Shown: positions 15,624 through 24,011, counted from the first letter of the stretch. The stretch is 45,835 nt of DNA from Lachnospiraceae bacterium (GCA_021199475.1 JAJQHZ010000053.1:1-45835), one strand, 5' to 3'. Notes: a model not told the origin generated them from the letters alone. Numbers and translations are program-made.

Positions 15624-17186
15624 ATGAGTGAAAAAGAGTTAAAAACACCCAACACGGAATCGTCTCCTTCCGAGGAGTATTCCCTGAATGACGACCGGCG
15701 CGTGAAGGTGCTGACGCCGGGCGCGATGGTGGCAAAGCGGTTTTTCCGCAACCGTCTCGCACTGGTTGGGATGGTCATGCTGATCGCGATGTTTTTGTTC
15801 TCGTTTGTTGGCGGCTTTATCAGCCCCTATAATGAGAATCAGCAGTTTTACACCTATGAGTACCAGTCCAAGCAGTATGCAGGCGTGGTCCGCAACGATG
15901 ATTTCCGTTACCTGGTAGCGGATGATCAGGAGTTTGGCTCTACGGTACAGGCGTATTTTCTGCTTTATTACAATAATACAAGCGGCGAGGAGGATTTTTC
16001 GTTTGAATATAAGGATGTCGCCTATGACGCGGTCTTTGAAGGAACGGATTTCTATTCGATCTATTCGGACGATACGCTGCTGGCGATGGCCTTTAAGGAC
16101 ATCGTAAATTCCGAGGATACGGAGCTTAGCTTTCTCGTAAAATGGGGGGCACTGAAGGCTTATACAGGCGGGGAGACCTCATTTGAGGCGGAGGGAACCA
16201 CCTATACGATGGATGAGGATGGTAATGTCGGTCTGGAGGACGGTACCGTCGTCGGATACATCAGCCGCTTTGTTGTGACTGCTACGGAGAATGGAGTGAC
16301 GATCTCCCGGCAGTTTAAGGAAGAGCTGGATGAGGCGATTTCCAATGACGAGACGGAGTTCGTCTTTACGGATGCGGATGGAACGACCAGCACCTACGAG
16401 GTGAGCTACGAGGCGTTTACGGACAGCTGGACGGTCAACCAGGAAACAGAGACCTATGTCTATGATTCGTATTCGTCTCCGTCGAAAGCGCACTGGCTCG
16501 GCACGGACCGGAATGGCATGGATATGATGACGCGCCTGATGTATGGCGGCCGTGTTTCTCTGGTGATTGGTTTTATCGTTGTCATTATCGCCGGCGTACT
16601 GGGAATTATTCTCGGCGGCGTTTCCGGTTATTTTGGCGGCTGGGTGGACAACCTGATTATGCGTATCGTGGACGTGTTCTGGTGTATCCCGTCGACGCCG
16701 CTGATGATCATTCTCGGCGCGGCGATGGATGCGATGAATGTGGACCCGCAGATTCGGATGCTGTATCTGATGCTGCTCCTCGGCTTTTTGAGCTGGCCGT
16801 CTGTGGCGCGTCTGGTGCGCGGGCAGATTCTCTCTCTGCGTGAACAGGAATTCATGGCGGCGGCTGAGGCCTGCGGAATCCGCTCCTCGCGCCGGATTTT
16901 CCGCCACCTGATTCCGAACGTCATGCCGCAGCTGATCGTATCCTGCACCATGATGCTCGGAAGCACGATCATCACAGAAGCGACCCTTTCGTTCCTGGGG
17001 CTGGGCGTCAAATTCCCGTTTGCTTCCTGGGGCAATATCATCAATGATGTTAACAGCACGTATGTAATGACGAACTATTGGTTTATCTGGATTCCGGCCG
17101 GCGTCTGCCTGCTGATCACGGTATTGGGCTTCAACTTTGTCGGCGACGGCCTGCGGGACGCGTTTGACCCGAAGATGAAGAGGTAA
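15624..17186 (+). CDS. Oligopeptide ABC transporter permease (OppC/DppC type) with large extracytoplasmic insert
   Basis: The 520-aa OppC partner permease. The N-terminal helix (residues about 47-68, ending FVGGFISPYNEN) is followed by some 200 residues rich in acidic and aromatic amino acids. The canonical SSPSKAHWLGTDRNGMDMMTRLMYGGR and five C-terminal helices come after it. The EAA loop reads LSLREQEFMAAAEACGIRSSRRIFRHLIPN. Usual OppC proteins have about 300 residues, with only 20-40 between helix 1 and HWLGTD. The insert must face outside and could contact the equally enlarged binding protein. The start at 15624 has GAGGAGGGAG. Confidence 0.93.
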   Translation: MSEKELKTPNTESSPSEEYSLNDDRRVKVLTPGAMVAKRFFRNRLALVGMVMLIAMFLFSFVGGFISPYNENQQFYTYEYQSKQYAGVVRNDDFRYLVADDQEFGSTVQAYFLLYYNNTSGEEDFSFEYKDVAYDAVFEGTDFYSIYSDDTLLAMAFKDIVNSEDTELSFLVKWGALKAYTGGETSFEAEGTTYTMDEDGNVGLEDGTVVGYISRFVVTATENGVTISRQFKEELDEAISNDETEFVFTDADGTTSTYEVSYEAFTDSWTVNQETETYVYDSYSSPSKAHWLGTDRNGMDMMTRLMYGGRVSLVIGFIVVIIAGVLGIILGGVSGYFGGWVDNLIMRIVDVFWCIPSTPLMIILGAAMDAMNVDPQIRMLYLMLLLGFLSWPSVARLVRGQILSLREQEFMAAAEACGIRSSRRIFRHLIPNVMPQLIVSCTMMLGSTIITEATLSFLGLGVKFPFASWGNIINDVNSTYVMTNYWFIWIPAGVCLLITVLGFNFVGDGLRDAFDPKMKR

Positions 17187-17200
17187 GGGAGGTGGAGATT

Positions 17201-18466
17201 ATGGCAAAGAAAAATGCGGAAGGCTATCTCTCGGCGAAGGAATCGCGGCGGATTTCCAGAGAAAACCGCAAAATTACAGATGAATTTGAGAAAAAACGCA
17301 AGCGCAGGCATGTGCCGGAGTCGGAGTACACGACACAGATGCGCGACCCCGGAAATGTAGTGGAATTCGACGATCTCCACACGTACTTCTTTACTGATAC
17401 CGGTACGGTAAAGAGCGTGGACGGTGTCACGTTTGATGTGCCGGCCGGCAAGACGGTCGGGATTGTGGGAGAGTCGGGCTGCGGCAAATCGGTGACCAGC
17501 CTTTCTCTGATGCAGCTGGTGCAGCGCCCGCAGGGGCAGATTGTCTCCGGCGAGATTCGTCTGAATATGGGCGTGGCTTCCGGCTTGGAGGGCGGAACGG
17601 CGTCTGGCAAAGCATACGAGATCTCGAAGGTTCCGGTGGAGGCGATGCAGAAGATTCGCGGTAATTATGTTTCCATGATTTTCCAGGAGCCGATGACCAG
17701 CTTAAATCCGGTGTTCCGGATCGGTAAGCAGGTGGATGAGGTCATTGCCCTGCATGACGGCGAGGGAAAAAGCAAGGCTGACGTAAAGGCGCGGACGATT
17801 GAGCTGCTGGAGATGGTAGGCATCGCAAACAGCGAGGGCGTATACCGCATGTTCCCGCATGAGCTCTCCGGCGGTATGCGGCAGCGTGTCATGATTGCGA
17901 TGGCGCTGGCGTGCAACCCGAAGGTTATCATCGCGGATGAGCCGACGACGGCTCTGGATGTGACAATCCAGGCACAGATTCTGGATCTGCTGCGCAAGCT
18001 GAAGGATCGGATCAATTCTTCGATTATGCTGATCACGCACGACCTGGGCGTCATCGCGGAGATGGCGGACTATGTGGTTGTCATGTACGCGGGCCGCGTG
18101 GTGGAAAAAGGTACTGCGGAAGAGATTTTTGAGCATCCATCCCATCCGTATACGATTGGTCTGATGGCTTCGAAGCCGGTGGTCGGCAAGCAGGTGGATA
18201 AGCTGTATTCCATCCCGGGCAAGGTGCCGAACCCGGTCAATATGCCGGATTACTGCTACTTCAAGGACCGCTGCGAGATGTGCGTGGAGCAGTGCAGCGG
18301 AGAGTACCCGCATGAAATCTCACTGAGCCCGACCCATAAGGTGAGCTGCTATCGGGACTACGATAAGACAAATGCAGCACAGGCGAAGGAAACTGAAAAA
18401 GTTGATTCTGCAAGCAACGTGAGTGCAGACCATACAACTGAGAAAAAAGAGGGAGGTGAGGCGTGA
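17201..18466 (+). CDS. Oligopeptide ABC transporter ATPase (OppD/DppD type)
   Basis: This 421-aa ATPase has Walker A GESGCGKS, signature LSGGMRQR, Walker B VIIADEPTTALD and the H-loop LITHDLGV. The C-terminal oligopeptide/dipeptide domain has a four-cysteine motif (DYCYFKDRCEMCVEQC). The N-terminal 45 residues are highly charged, and a short extra stretch (GVASGLEGGTASGKAY) precedes the MQKIRGNYVSMIFQEP block. Start 17201 follows GGGAGG at 17187-17192; the GTG at 17192 lies inside the ribosome binding site and is rejected. Confidence 0.94.
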   Translation: MAKKNAEGYLSAKESRRISRENRKITDEFEKKRKRRHVPESEYTTQMRDPGNVVEFDDLHTYFFTDTGTVKSVDGVTFDVPAGKTVGIVGESGCGKSVTSLSLMQLVQRPQGQIVSGEIRLNMGVASGLEGGTASGKAYEISKVPVEAMQKIRGNYVSMIFQEPMTSLNPVFRIGKQVDEVIALHDGEGKSKADVKARTIELLEMVGIANSEGVYRMFPHELSGGMRQRVMIAMALACNPKVIIADEPTTALDVTIQAQILDLLRKLKDRINSSIMLITHDLGVIAEMADYVVVMYAGRVVEKGTAEEIFEHPSHPYTIGLMASKPVVGKQVDKLYSIPGKVPNPVNMPDYCYFKDRCEMCVEQCSGEYPHEISLSPTHKVSCYRDYDKTNAAQAKETEKVDSASNVSADHTTEKKEGGEA

Positions 18467-19581
18467 TGGGAGCAAATGCTAAAAAGGCAAACAGTCAAAA
18501 TAGTAATACAAAAAAGAGAAACATGGAAAGCGAAAATGTGAAAACTTCGGGAGCTGAATCAGCAAATGAGACTGCGGTTAGCCCGGAAATGAAATCGGAC
18601 GTCTATGACCCTCAGTATATCCTGCAGGTAAAGGATCTGAAGAAATACTTCCCGATCAAGGGCGGCATGGTCTCACATACCGTAGGATATGTCAAGGCGG
18701 TTGACGGCGTGACCTTCAATCTCAAGCGCGGTACGACGATGGGACTCGTGGGCGAGTCTGGTTGCGGAAAGACTACGACCGGGCGGACCATCCTGCGCCT
18801 TGCCGGAGAAAAGACAGGCGGCCAGGTGCTCTTCAACGGGCAGGAGATCTATGATCTCTCGAAAAAGGAAATGCGGCCGATGCGCACGAAGATGCAGATT
18901 ATCTTCCAGGATCCGTTTTCCAGCCTCTCTCCGCGTATGCCGGTCGGTGAAATCATCGGCGAGGCGGTGAAAGAGCACAATCTGGTGAGCAAAGAGGAGT
19001 ACAGCGATTACCTGGACAAGGTCATGGACGATTGTGGCCTGCAGCCCTTCCACAAGGATCGCTATCCGCACGAGTTTTCCGGCGGACAGCGTCAGCGTAT
19101 CTGTATCGCCCGGGCGCTTGCCCTCAATCCGGAGTTCGTCGTCTGTGACGAGCCGGTCTCCGCGCTGGACGTATCCATTCAGGCGCAGATTATCAACCTG
19201 CTCAAAGAGCTGCAGGAGAAGCGGAACCTGACTTACCTGTTCATCTCACATGATCTGTCGGTCGTTGAGCATATTTCGGATGTCGTCGGCGTTATGTATC
19301 TGGGTAACCTCGTGGAATACGGCGCGACGGAGGATATTTTCGCACATCCGCTGCACCCGTACACGGAAGCGCTGTTCTCAGCGATCCCGATTCCGGATCC
19401 GAAGGCGAAGATGAACCGGATTGTCCTGGAGGGCTCGATTCCGTCCCCGGCAAATCCGCCGAGCGGCTGCAAATTCCACACCCGCTGCTCCAAATGCACG
19501 CAGCGGTGCAAGGAAGAAGCGCCGAAGCAGGTCGAGGCCGAGCCGGGACACTATGTCGTGTGCCATCTTTATGATAAGTGA
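18466..19581 (+). CDS. Oligopeptide ABC transporter ATPase (OppF/DppF type)
   Basis: This 371-aa second ATPase has Walker A GESGCGKTT, signature FSGGQRQR and Walker B FVVCDEPVSALD. Its C-terminal cysteine motif, CKFHTRCSKCTQRC, parallels the one in OppD. A 45-residue Asn/Lys/Ser/Glu-rich tail precedes the first conserved strand (YILQVKDLKKYFPIKGG) and is absent from typical OppF. The ATG at 18466 overlaps the OppD stop (TGATG) with GGGAGG at 18451-18456; GTG 18463 is an alternative. It ends the operon, and no clear hairpin terminator follows. Confidence 0.94.
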   Translation: MGANAKKANSQNSNTKKRNMESENVKTSGAESANETAVSPEMKSDVYDPQYILQVKDLKKYFPIKGGMVSHTVGYVKAVDGVTFNLKRGTTMGLVGESGCGKTTTGRTILRLAGEKTGGQVLFNGQEIYDLSKKEMRPMRTKMQIIFQDPFSSLSPRMPVGEIIGEAVKEHNLVSKEEYSDYLDKVMDDCGLQPFHKDRYPHEFSGGQRQRICIARALALNPEFVVCDEPVSALDVSIQAQIINLLKELQEKRNLTYLFISHDLSVVEHISDVVGVMYLGNLVEYGATEDIFAHPLHPYTEALFSAIPIPDPKAKMNRIVLEGSIPSPANPPSGCKFHTRCSKCTQRCKEEAPKQVEAEPGHYVVCHLYDK

Positions 19582-19751
19582 TGCTATAAGCGGGGAACTG
19601 TATTGATGATTCTGCCATTGGAAGATGGTTCCAGATAGTATTCGGTGCTGGAGCGTTCCAACGTACATTTTCCGTAAGATAAATGACAGGATTTGAATGA
19701 CAAAAGGGATAGGTACCTGTGGATTTATGAAGAAAAAGGAGATGACCGGGC

Positions 19752-20093
19752 GTGCACGGAAAAACGGATCAGGACAAAAAAGAATACGTTGACGACGGCC
19801 GTACCATTGCGGATATGAGCGGTTTAGAAAGACCGGGTATGTTTGGTCATCTTCCTGAAAGAATGCGGCGGGGTTCTTCCGGGGCTGGTTCAGAGCGCCA
19901 GCAAAGCAGGCGCTATACAGAAGAAGATGGGATAGGAGAAGATGACCAGAGGAAGCAGCCTCCCATCACACGCAAAGAGCGCCATATGTTCACGCTCGCC
20001 GCGGTGAAGGCAGGCCTGCTCATCGGGCTGGTCTATCTGGTTGGATGCTGCGCGGTGATCGGGCTTTTGTATCTGGTATGGGTGGTGCTGTAA
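19752..20093 (+). CDS. Small single-pass membrane protein, unknown function
   Basis: This 113-aa protein has a long charged N-terminal part (residues 1-80) and one C-terminal hydrophobic helix with a small loop (LIGLVYLVGCCAVIGLLYLVWVVL, near 90-113). It is probably tail-anchored with the charged part in the cytoplasm. It uses GTG 19752 with AAGGAG about 10 bases upstream. I do not recognise the family. The last 31 codons recur in decayed form at 24012-24104, on the far side of the two-ATPase island. That makes the 3' end of this gene the left boundary of the island. Confidence 0.7.
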   Translation: MHGKTDQDKKEYVDDGRTIADMSGLERPGMFGHLPERMRRGSSGAGSERQQSRRYTEEDGIGEDDQRKQPPITRKERHMFTLAAVKAGLLIGLVYLVGCCAVIGLLYLVWVVL

Positions 20094-20117
20094 GGCGGGG
20101 ATGTTCCCGCCTTTTTT
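20093..20117 (+). terminator. Intrinsic terminator after the small membrane protein
   Basis: Stem GGCGGG/CCCGCC (20094-20099 with 20106-20111) with loop GATGTT and six T residues, starting directly after the stop codon. The following 150 bases (20118-20270) are AT-rich and I see nothing else in them. Confidence 0.88.
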
Positions 20118-20270
20118 GCGCATAAAACGGGTGGAAATTGAACTTGCAATCGTGGGTATCACCCTGCTGGCACAGGGGGTGCTTGGACTTTTGAACGCAA
20201 ACGATGGCTGGCAGGATTTTACGGAAAACTGAATTAGAGAAAAAAACAGTTATCGGAAAATGCAGGAAAC

Positions 20271-20354
20271 AACCGAATTCATATGAAAAAAGTAAGATAG
20301 ACAACGAAATTCCTATGTAAAACGTCAATCATCTAACGAAATTCATATAAAAAA
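20271..20354. promoter_or_regulatory. Three 20-bp direct repeats at exact 32-bp spacing
   Basis: Repeats begin at 20271, 20303 and 20335, sharing AAC.(A/G)AATTC(A/C)TAT..AAAA with no gaps. The 32-bp period is about three helical turns, so bound proteins would lie on one face of the DNA. The last repeat ends 12 bp upstream of a plausible -35 for the ATPase at 20422. That suggests activator or autoregulator sites. Confidence 0.85.
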
Positions 20355-20366
20355 TGAAATTATCGA

Positions 20367-20395
20367 TTGATTTTTATAAGAATCTGTGCTAAGCT
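20367..20395 (+). promoter_or_regulatory. Probable promoter of the first DUF4143 ATPase
   Basis: TTGATT (20367-20372), a 17-bp spacer and TAAGCT (20390-20395). The -10 is poor, which fits dependence on the upstream repeats. The ATPase start is 26 bases further on. Confidence 0.55.
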
Positions 20396-20421
20396 TCAAA
20401 AAATGAAAGGATGCGCACAGT

Positions 20422-21780
20422 ATGGAGAGAGACATTATGAAACGGCTGGTGGAATGGAAGGATTCACCGGATCGCAAGCCGTTATTACTGACAGGCGTTC
20501 GCCAATGTGGGAAAACATATGTATGCAAGCAGTTTGGAGAGCAGTTTTTTGAAGATGTAGCTTATTTTTACTTTGAAGGAAATACTGGGTTGGCCTCTGT
20601 ATTTGAGTACGATTTTGATGTAAACCGGATTCTTGATGAGTTGGGGAATATTCTGCGCCAGAAACCGATTGTACCTGGAAGGACACTGCTCATATTTGAT
20701 GAAATACAGGCCTGTCCGAAAGCAATTACCTCACTGAAATACTTTTGCGAAAATAAAAGAGAACTCCATATTATCTGCGCAGGCTCTTTATTGGGAGTTT
20801 CCATTCGCAGGGATGGAATATCTTTTCCTGTTGGAAAAGTAGAGAGAATGCATATGTATCCGTTAAGTTTTTCGGAATTTTTGCGGGCAGATGGCGGTCA
20901 GGCGCTGTACGATGGTGTGCAGAGGTACGATTTACGCCGTGAACTTCCGGAATTATATACGAAAAATCTGGAGAAGAAACTTCAGTATTATTATATTGTC
21001 GGCGGAATGCCAGAGGCTGTAAATAAGTGGGTAGAAAGTCATAATTTTGAGATGGTTGATAAAATCCAAAGCAATATTCTGGAGGATTATGCCGGCGATT
21101 TTGCTAAATACGCACCGATTACGGACGTGCCAAAACTGGGATGGATCTGGGATTCCGTTCCAAAACAGCTGGCAAAGGAAAATAATAAATTTGTCTTTTC
21201 TCATGTGAAGGCTGGAAAAAGATCGCATGAGCTGGAGGATGCATTAGAGTGGCTGAAAGATGCGGGACTGATTTACCGGCTGGAATTGGTGTCAATTGCC
21301 GAAATGCCACTGTCTTTTCAGGCAAATGCGACATATTTTAAGGTTTATATGTCGGATGTTGGCCTTTTGAGAAAAAAATCCGGCGTTTCCTGGCAGACAA
21401 TTCTGGAAGATTCCGATTTGTATCGCAATTTTAAAGGATCATTTACGGAAAATTATGTATTGACAGAGCTGATAACTCAGGAAATACATCCTTATTTTTG
21501 GCGCTCTGGAAATACGGCGGAGCTGGATTTCCTGTTTGAATATGAAGATAGAATTATCCCGGTAGAAGCAAAGGCCCAGTTTCACACGCGGGCGAAAAGC
21601 TACCAAGAGTACTGCAAAAAATATTCTCCGGAAATTGGCTTCAAACTGTCTATGAAAAATGTGGGGGACAATACCGTTGGAAAGACGGATACAATCAGTT
21701 TACCGTTGTATCTTATATGGATGATAAAAAAGTATTGCTCAAAAGTGGGAACAGATGACTTAGGAAATGAAGATTTATAA
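20422..21780 (+). CDS. AAA_14 / DUF4143 ATPase
   Basis: A 452-aa member of the large AAA_14-DUF4143 group. Walker A is TGVRQCGKTYV (about residues 24-34) and Walker B is LLIFDEIQACPKAI. Next comes a sensor-like CAGSLLGV, then the SFSEFLRADGG region and the C-terminal DUF4143 domain. That domain has a PD-(D/E)XK-like core: ENYVLTELI...FWRSGNTAELDFLF...IIPVEAKA. These proteins are abundant in gut Firmicutes, Bacteroidetes and spirochaetes, often in many copies per genome. They are suspected of conflict or regulatory roles, but the function is unknown. GAAAGGA lies upstream of ATG 20422; a second ATG at 20437 is possible. The gene is clearly more AT-rich than the flanking opp operon, which suggests acquisition. 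Confidence 0.9.
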   Translation: MERDIMKRLVEWKDSPDRKPLLLTGVRQCGKTYVCKQFGEQFFEDVAYFYFEGNTGLASVFEYDFDVNRILDELGNILRQKPIVPGRTLLIFDEIQACPKAITSLKYFCENKRELHIICAGSLLGVSIRRDGISFPVGKVERMHMYPLSFSEFLRADGGQALYDGVQRYDLRRELPELYTKNLEKKLQYYYIVGGMPEAVNKWVESHNFEMVDKIQSNILEDYAGDFAKYAPITDVPKLGWIWDSVPKQLAKENNKFVFSHVKAGKRSHELEDALEWLKDAGLIYRLELVSIAEMPLSFQANATYFKVYMSDVGLLRKKSGVSWQTILEDSDLYRNFKGSFTENYVLTELITQEIHPYFWRSGNTAELDFLFEYEDRIIPVEAKAQFHTRAKSYQEYCKKYSPEIGFKLSMKNVGDNTVGKTDTISLPLYLIWMIKKYCSKVGTDDLGNEDL

Positions 21781-21825
21781 AAAGATTTAATATCGAGAGG
21801 AAACGTTTCATCCTTTCTACAGAAC

Positions 21826-21859
21826 AAATCAGCCCTGGATTTAACCGGGGCTGATTTTT
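21826..21859 (+). terminator. Intrinsic terminator after the first DUF4143 ATPase
   Basis: Stem AATCAGCCC with GGGGCTGATT (one bulge or offset) around the loop TGGATTTAACC, followed by TTTTT, about 45 bases after the stop codon. Confidence 0.85.
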
Positions 21860-22142
21860 GTGGTATAGTAGGAGCGTAGCACGGGACAGCTGCATTACAT
21901 GGTATGGGACAGTTGCAGCGAACACAAGGTACGGAACAGTTAACGTCCAGGACGGAACACGAGGTGAACAGATATGGAATCACGGCGATGTGATAAGCCA
22001 TAATCGTCATGTCCTTTCTTTTTATACCTGCGGGATCAAAATTTCTGTGGTAAATGCGCCGTATCATACCCCTTTTGTCGCTCGAATCATGATATGTTTT
22101 TGTTGAATAATTACATATATTATATATAATAAAAAGAATATA
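21860..22142. other. Non-coding stretch with imperfect GGGACAG repeats
   Basis: No credible gene. The left half (about 21885-21970) has three loose copies of a G(G/A)(G/A)ACAG(C/T)T unit at 23-27 base intervals. The right half is AT-rich and leads into two promoters. No other structure is evident. Confidence 0.5.
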
Positions 22143-22227
22143 TTGACAATTAGAAACTTAGATAATACAATATAACTGTGATTGGTCCTAAAAACTGATT
22201 GACAATCTCTCTGCTTCATATTAGATT
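22143..22227 (+). promoter_or_regulatory. Two tandem sigma-70 promoters
   Basis: Promoter 1 is TTGACA (22143-22148), 17 bp, TACAAT (22166-22171). Promoter 2 is TTGACA (22199-22204), 17 bp, TAGATT (22222-22227). Both -35 boxes are perfect. They are 56 bp apart and drive the 58-aa gene that starts at 22276. Confidence 0.8.
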
Positions 22228-22275
22228 ATATGTGCAAACAATGATAACGAATCGTATGAGGAGGAGGGAAGCGCA

Positions 22276-22452
22276 ATGGAGGAATCAGGAATGACCGAAA
22301 AAGAATTAATGGACCAGACGATTCGAGAATATTCTAATTTACAGAGGATAAAAAAGGCCGCCGACAGAGATAAAGAACTGGAATATCAGGAACGTATATT
22401 AAAAGCAAGATTACAGTCCATGGGTATTCCAACTGAAAATCTGGAATTATAA
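22276..22452 (+). CDS. 58-aa charged helical protein, unknown function
   Basis: Encodes MEESGMTEKELMDQTIREYS followed by about 38 residues including KKAADRDKELEYQERILKAR and ending ENLEL. It looks almost entirely alpha-helical, with alternating acidic and basic residues and no membrane segment; a short coiled coil is likely. GAGGAGGGAA sits at the right distance from ATG 22276. Two strong promoters and a good ribosome binding site argue for a real, well-expressed gene. I do not recognise a family. It lies between two DUF4143 ATPases facing each other, and could be a small partner of one of them. Confidence 0.75.
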   Translation: MEESGMTEKELMDQTIREYSNLQRIKKAADRDKELEYQERILKARLQSMGIPTENLEL

Positions 22453-22478
22453 TCGGGCTTTGAAACAGAACCGGAGAC

Positions 22479-22532
22479 AGGGCGCATGGAATCTGTTTAA
22501 CACATTTTGTTTTAACTGATTCTATGCGCCCT
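22479..22532. terminator. Long hairpin between converging genes
   Basis: Fifteen base pairs (22479-22493 with 22518-22532, one G-U) enclose a 24-base T-rich loop. It sits between the 58-aa gene and the stop of the minus-strand ATPase. No T run follows on either strand, so it may be a bidirectional terminator of unusual type or an mRNA-end stabiliser. Confidence 0.5.
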
Positions 22533-23752
22533 CAGGTGAGCGCCAGCTGTACTCTGTGCAGTAGAAAATCTACAAGATTGATATGCCCGATCCCATTTTG
22601 ACTGAAATCAATCCGGTCAAGGGAGAGGACATATTTGGGAGAGGCATCTGTAATCGGTGAAAAGGCACCAAATTCTCGCCTGACCGTATCTGGAGATGCC
22701 AGCAGGTAGGAAACCTGAATAAAGCATTTTTTTCCATCTTTGATTGCAACGAAATCGACCTCAGACTTATAGGTTTTTCCGGTAAAAACAGTGAATCCCT
22801 GGGTCAGAAGCTCATTGTATACAATGTTCTCCAGAAAGAAAGTATCTTCATAATTAATTGTATTTGTATTGATTGTACGAAAGCCCATGTCAATCGCATA
22901 ATATTTTTCTTTATTTCCGAGAGTTTTTTTCCCAGTCAGATTATAGCGATTGACACCGTGAATCAAGTATGCTTTTTTCATTTTGTCCAGATAGGTATAA
23001 ATCGTGCGAACGGATAATTTGCTGTCGCTGTTTGATTGATAATATTGTGCGATGTTTTCAGCAGAGAATTCCTTCCCTGCATTTGCAAGAATGTACAGAG
23101 AAATATCCCGGAATGTTTTTTTGTTAATGCGTGAGTTTTTCTTTACAATATCCCGGTTGATAATACTTTCATACAGAGTGGAAATATATCGTTTTATGGA
23201 TGGCTCATCTGGAAACTCAAAGCGCATTGGAAAACCGCCCCATTTCATGTAATCATAAATCAGATCTTCCGAAAATTCGCGATTGTTCAGCTTGTAATAC
23301 TCAGCCATCTCGGAAAATGTAAATGGAAGAATCTCAAATTCTACTGTCCGTCCGGTCAGCAGGGTAGCCAGTTCCCCGGAAAGAAGTGTGGAATTGCTTC
23401 CGGTTACAAATAGAGAGATATTCAACGTTGCCTGAAAAGAAGCAAGTGCCTTTTCAAAATCCTGTATGTGCTGAATTTCATCGAGAAAAACATAGTATTT
23501 TTGGTTATCCTTTATTCTGACCTTGATGTCCTGATTCAGATCGGAAGCATTTTGGATGTATTCAAAATCCATATTCTCAAAATTGATAGAAATAAGATGT
23601 GTTCCATCAATACCCCGATCAATCAGCTCGTCCTTTATCGTATCCAGTAAAATGGATTTGCCGGAGCGCCGGACTCCGGTAATCACTTTAATCAAATCTG
23701 TATCGTAATAAGGTCGTATTTGCTTCAAATACATTTCACGCTGCAATCTCAT
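22532..23752 (-). CDS. AAA_14 / DUF4143 ATPase, second copy
   Basis: This 406-aa protein has Walker A ITGVRRSGKSILL near residue 26 and Walker B YYVFLDEIQHIQDFEKAL. Further family features are FVTGSNSTLLSGELATLLTGR and LPFTFSEMAEYY, then a winged-helix-like middle. The C-terminal PD-(D/E)XK-like core is ENIVYNELL...VDFVAI...CFIQVSY. It shares architecture with the ATPase at 20422 but is divergent in sequence, so the pair is not a recent duplication. Start 23752 (MRLQREMYLKQ) has GGAGGTG upstream; a longer in-frame start at 23815 lacks one. The gene is transcribed toward the 58-aa gene and its neighbour. Confidence 0.9.
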   Translation of the reverse strand: MRLQREMYLKQIRPYYDTDLIKVITGVRRSGKSILLDTIKDELIDRGIDGTHLISINFENMDFEYIQNASDLNQDIKVRIKDNQKYYVFLDEIQHIQDFEKALASFQATLNISLFVTGSNSTLLSGELATLLTGRTVEFEILPFTFSEMAEYYKLNNREFSEDLIYDYMKWGGFPMRFEFPDEPSIKRYISTLYESIINRDIVKKNSRINKKTFRDISLYILANAGKEFSAENIAQYYQSNSDSKLSVRTIYTYLDKMKKAYLIHGVNRYNLTGKKTLGNKEKYYAIDMGFRTINTNTINYEDTFFLENIVYNELLTQGFTVFTGKTYKSEVDFVAIKDGKKCFIQVSYLLASPDTVRREFGAFSPITDASPKYVLSLDRIDFSQNGIGHINLVDFLLHRVQLALT

Positions 23753-23815
23753 CCTATTCACCTCCACATAATATCCTGCATTTTTTGATGCAGAACATAT
23801 CTTCTTATATTTCAT

Positions 23816-23844
23816 AGATTAGCATAATTTTATGATTTGTGCAA
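23816..23844 (-). promoter_or_regulatory. Probable promoter of the second DUF4143 ATPase
   Basis: On the minus strand, TTGCAC (23844-23839), a 17-bp spacer and TAATCT (23821-23816), about 64 bases before the start codon. The first of three phased repeats lies 6 bp upstream of the -35. Confidence 0.6.
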
Positions 23845-23850
23845 CAGCAA

Positions 23851-23943
23851 ACTTCATAATATAAAAAATATTAAAAGAACATGAAGTATAATACTTCATA
23901 AAATTAAAATAATTATGAAATTGTGAAATATAATACTTCATAA
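23851..23943. promoter_or_regulatory. Three ACTTCATAA repeats at exact 42-bp spacing
   Basis: ACTTCATAA begins at 23851, 23893 and 23935. Around the two distal copies the match extends to TGAA(G/A)TATAATACTTCATAA, where GAAGTA and TACTTC form a dyad. The 42-bp period is about four helical turns. The array starts 6 bp upstream of the ATPase -35 box, the same layout as the 32-bp array before the other ATPase. Confidence 0.85.
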
Positions 23944-24011
23944 AGAACAAACTAATCGCGGACTGTGAACGATGAGAGGATTCTTCCTTTTCTTTAAATT
24001 AAAATCTTGAG

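Noticed and set aside
20271-20354. Possible mini CRISPR array
   Set aside because: The repeats are only 20 bp with 12-bp spacers, AT-rich and imperfect, with no cas genes. Regulatory repeats fit better.
21880-21970. GGGACAG repeats as relatives of the aguA 18-bp repeat
   Set aside because: They share only a loose CACGG(A/G)(A/G) core and have different periods, too weak to claim common origin.
23851-23943. Possible recombinase site (loxP-like dyads)
   Set aside because: The dyads are shorter than recombinase sites and occur as three phased copies next to a promoter.
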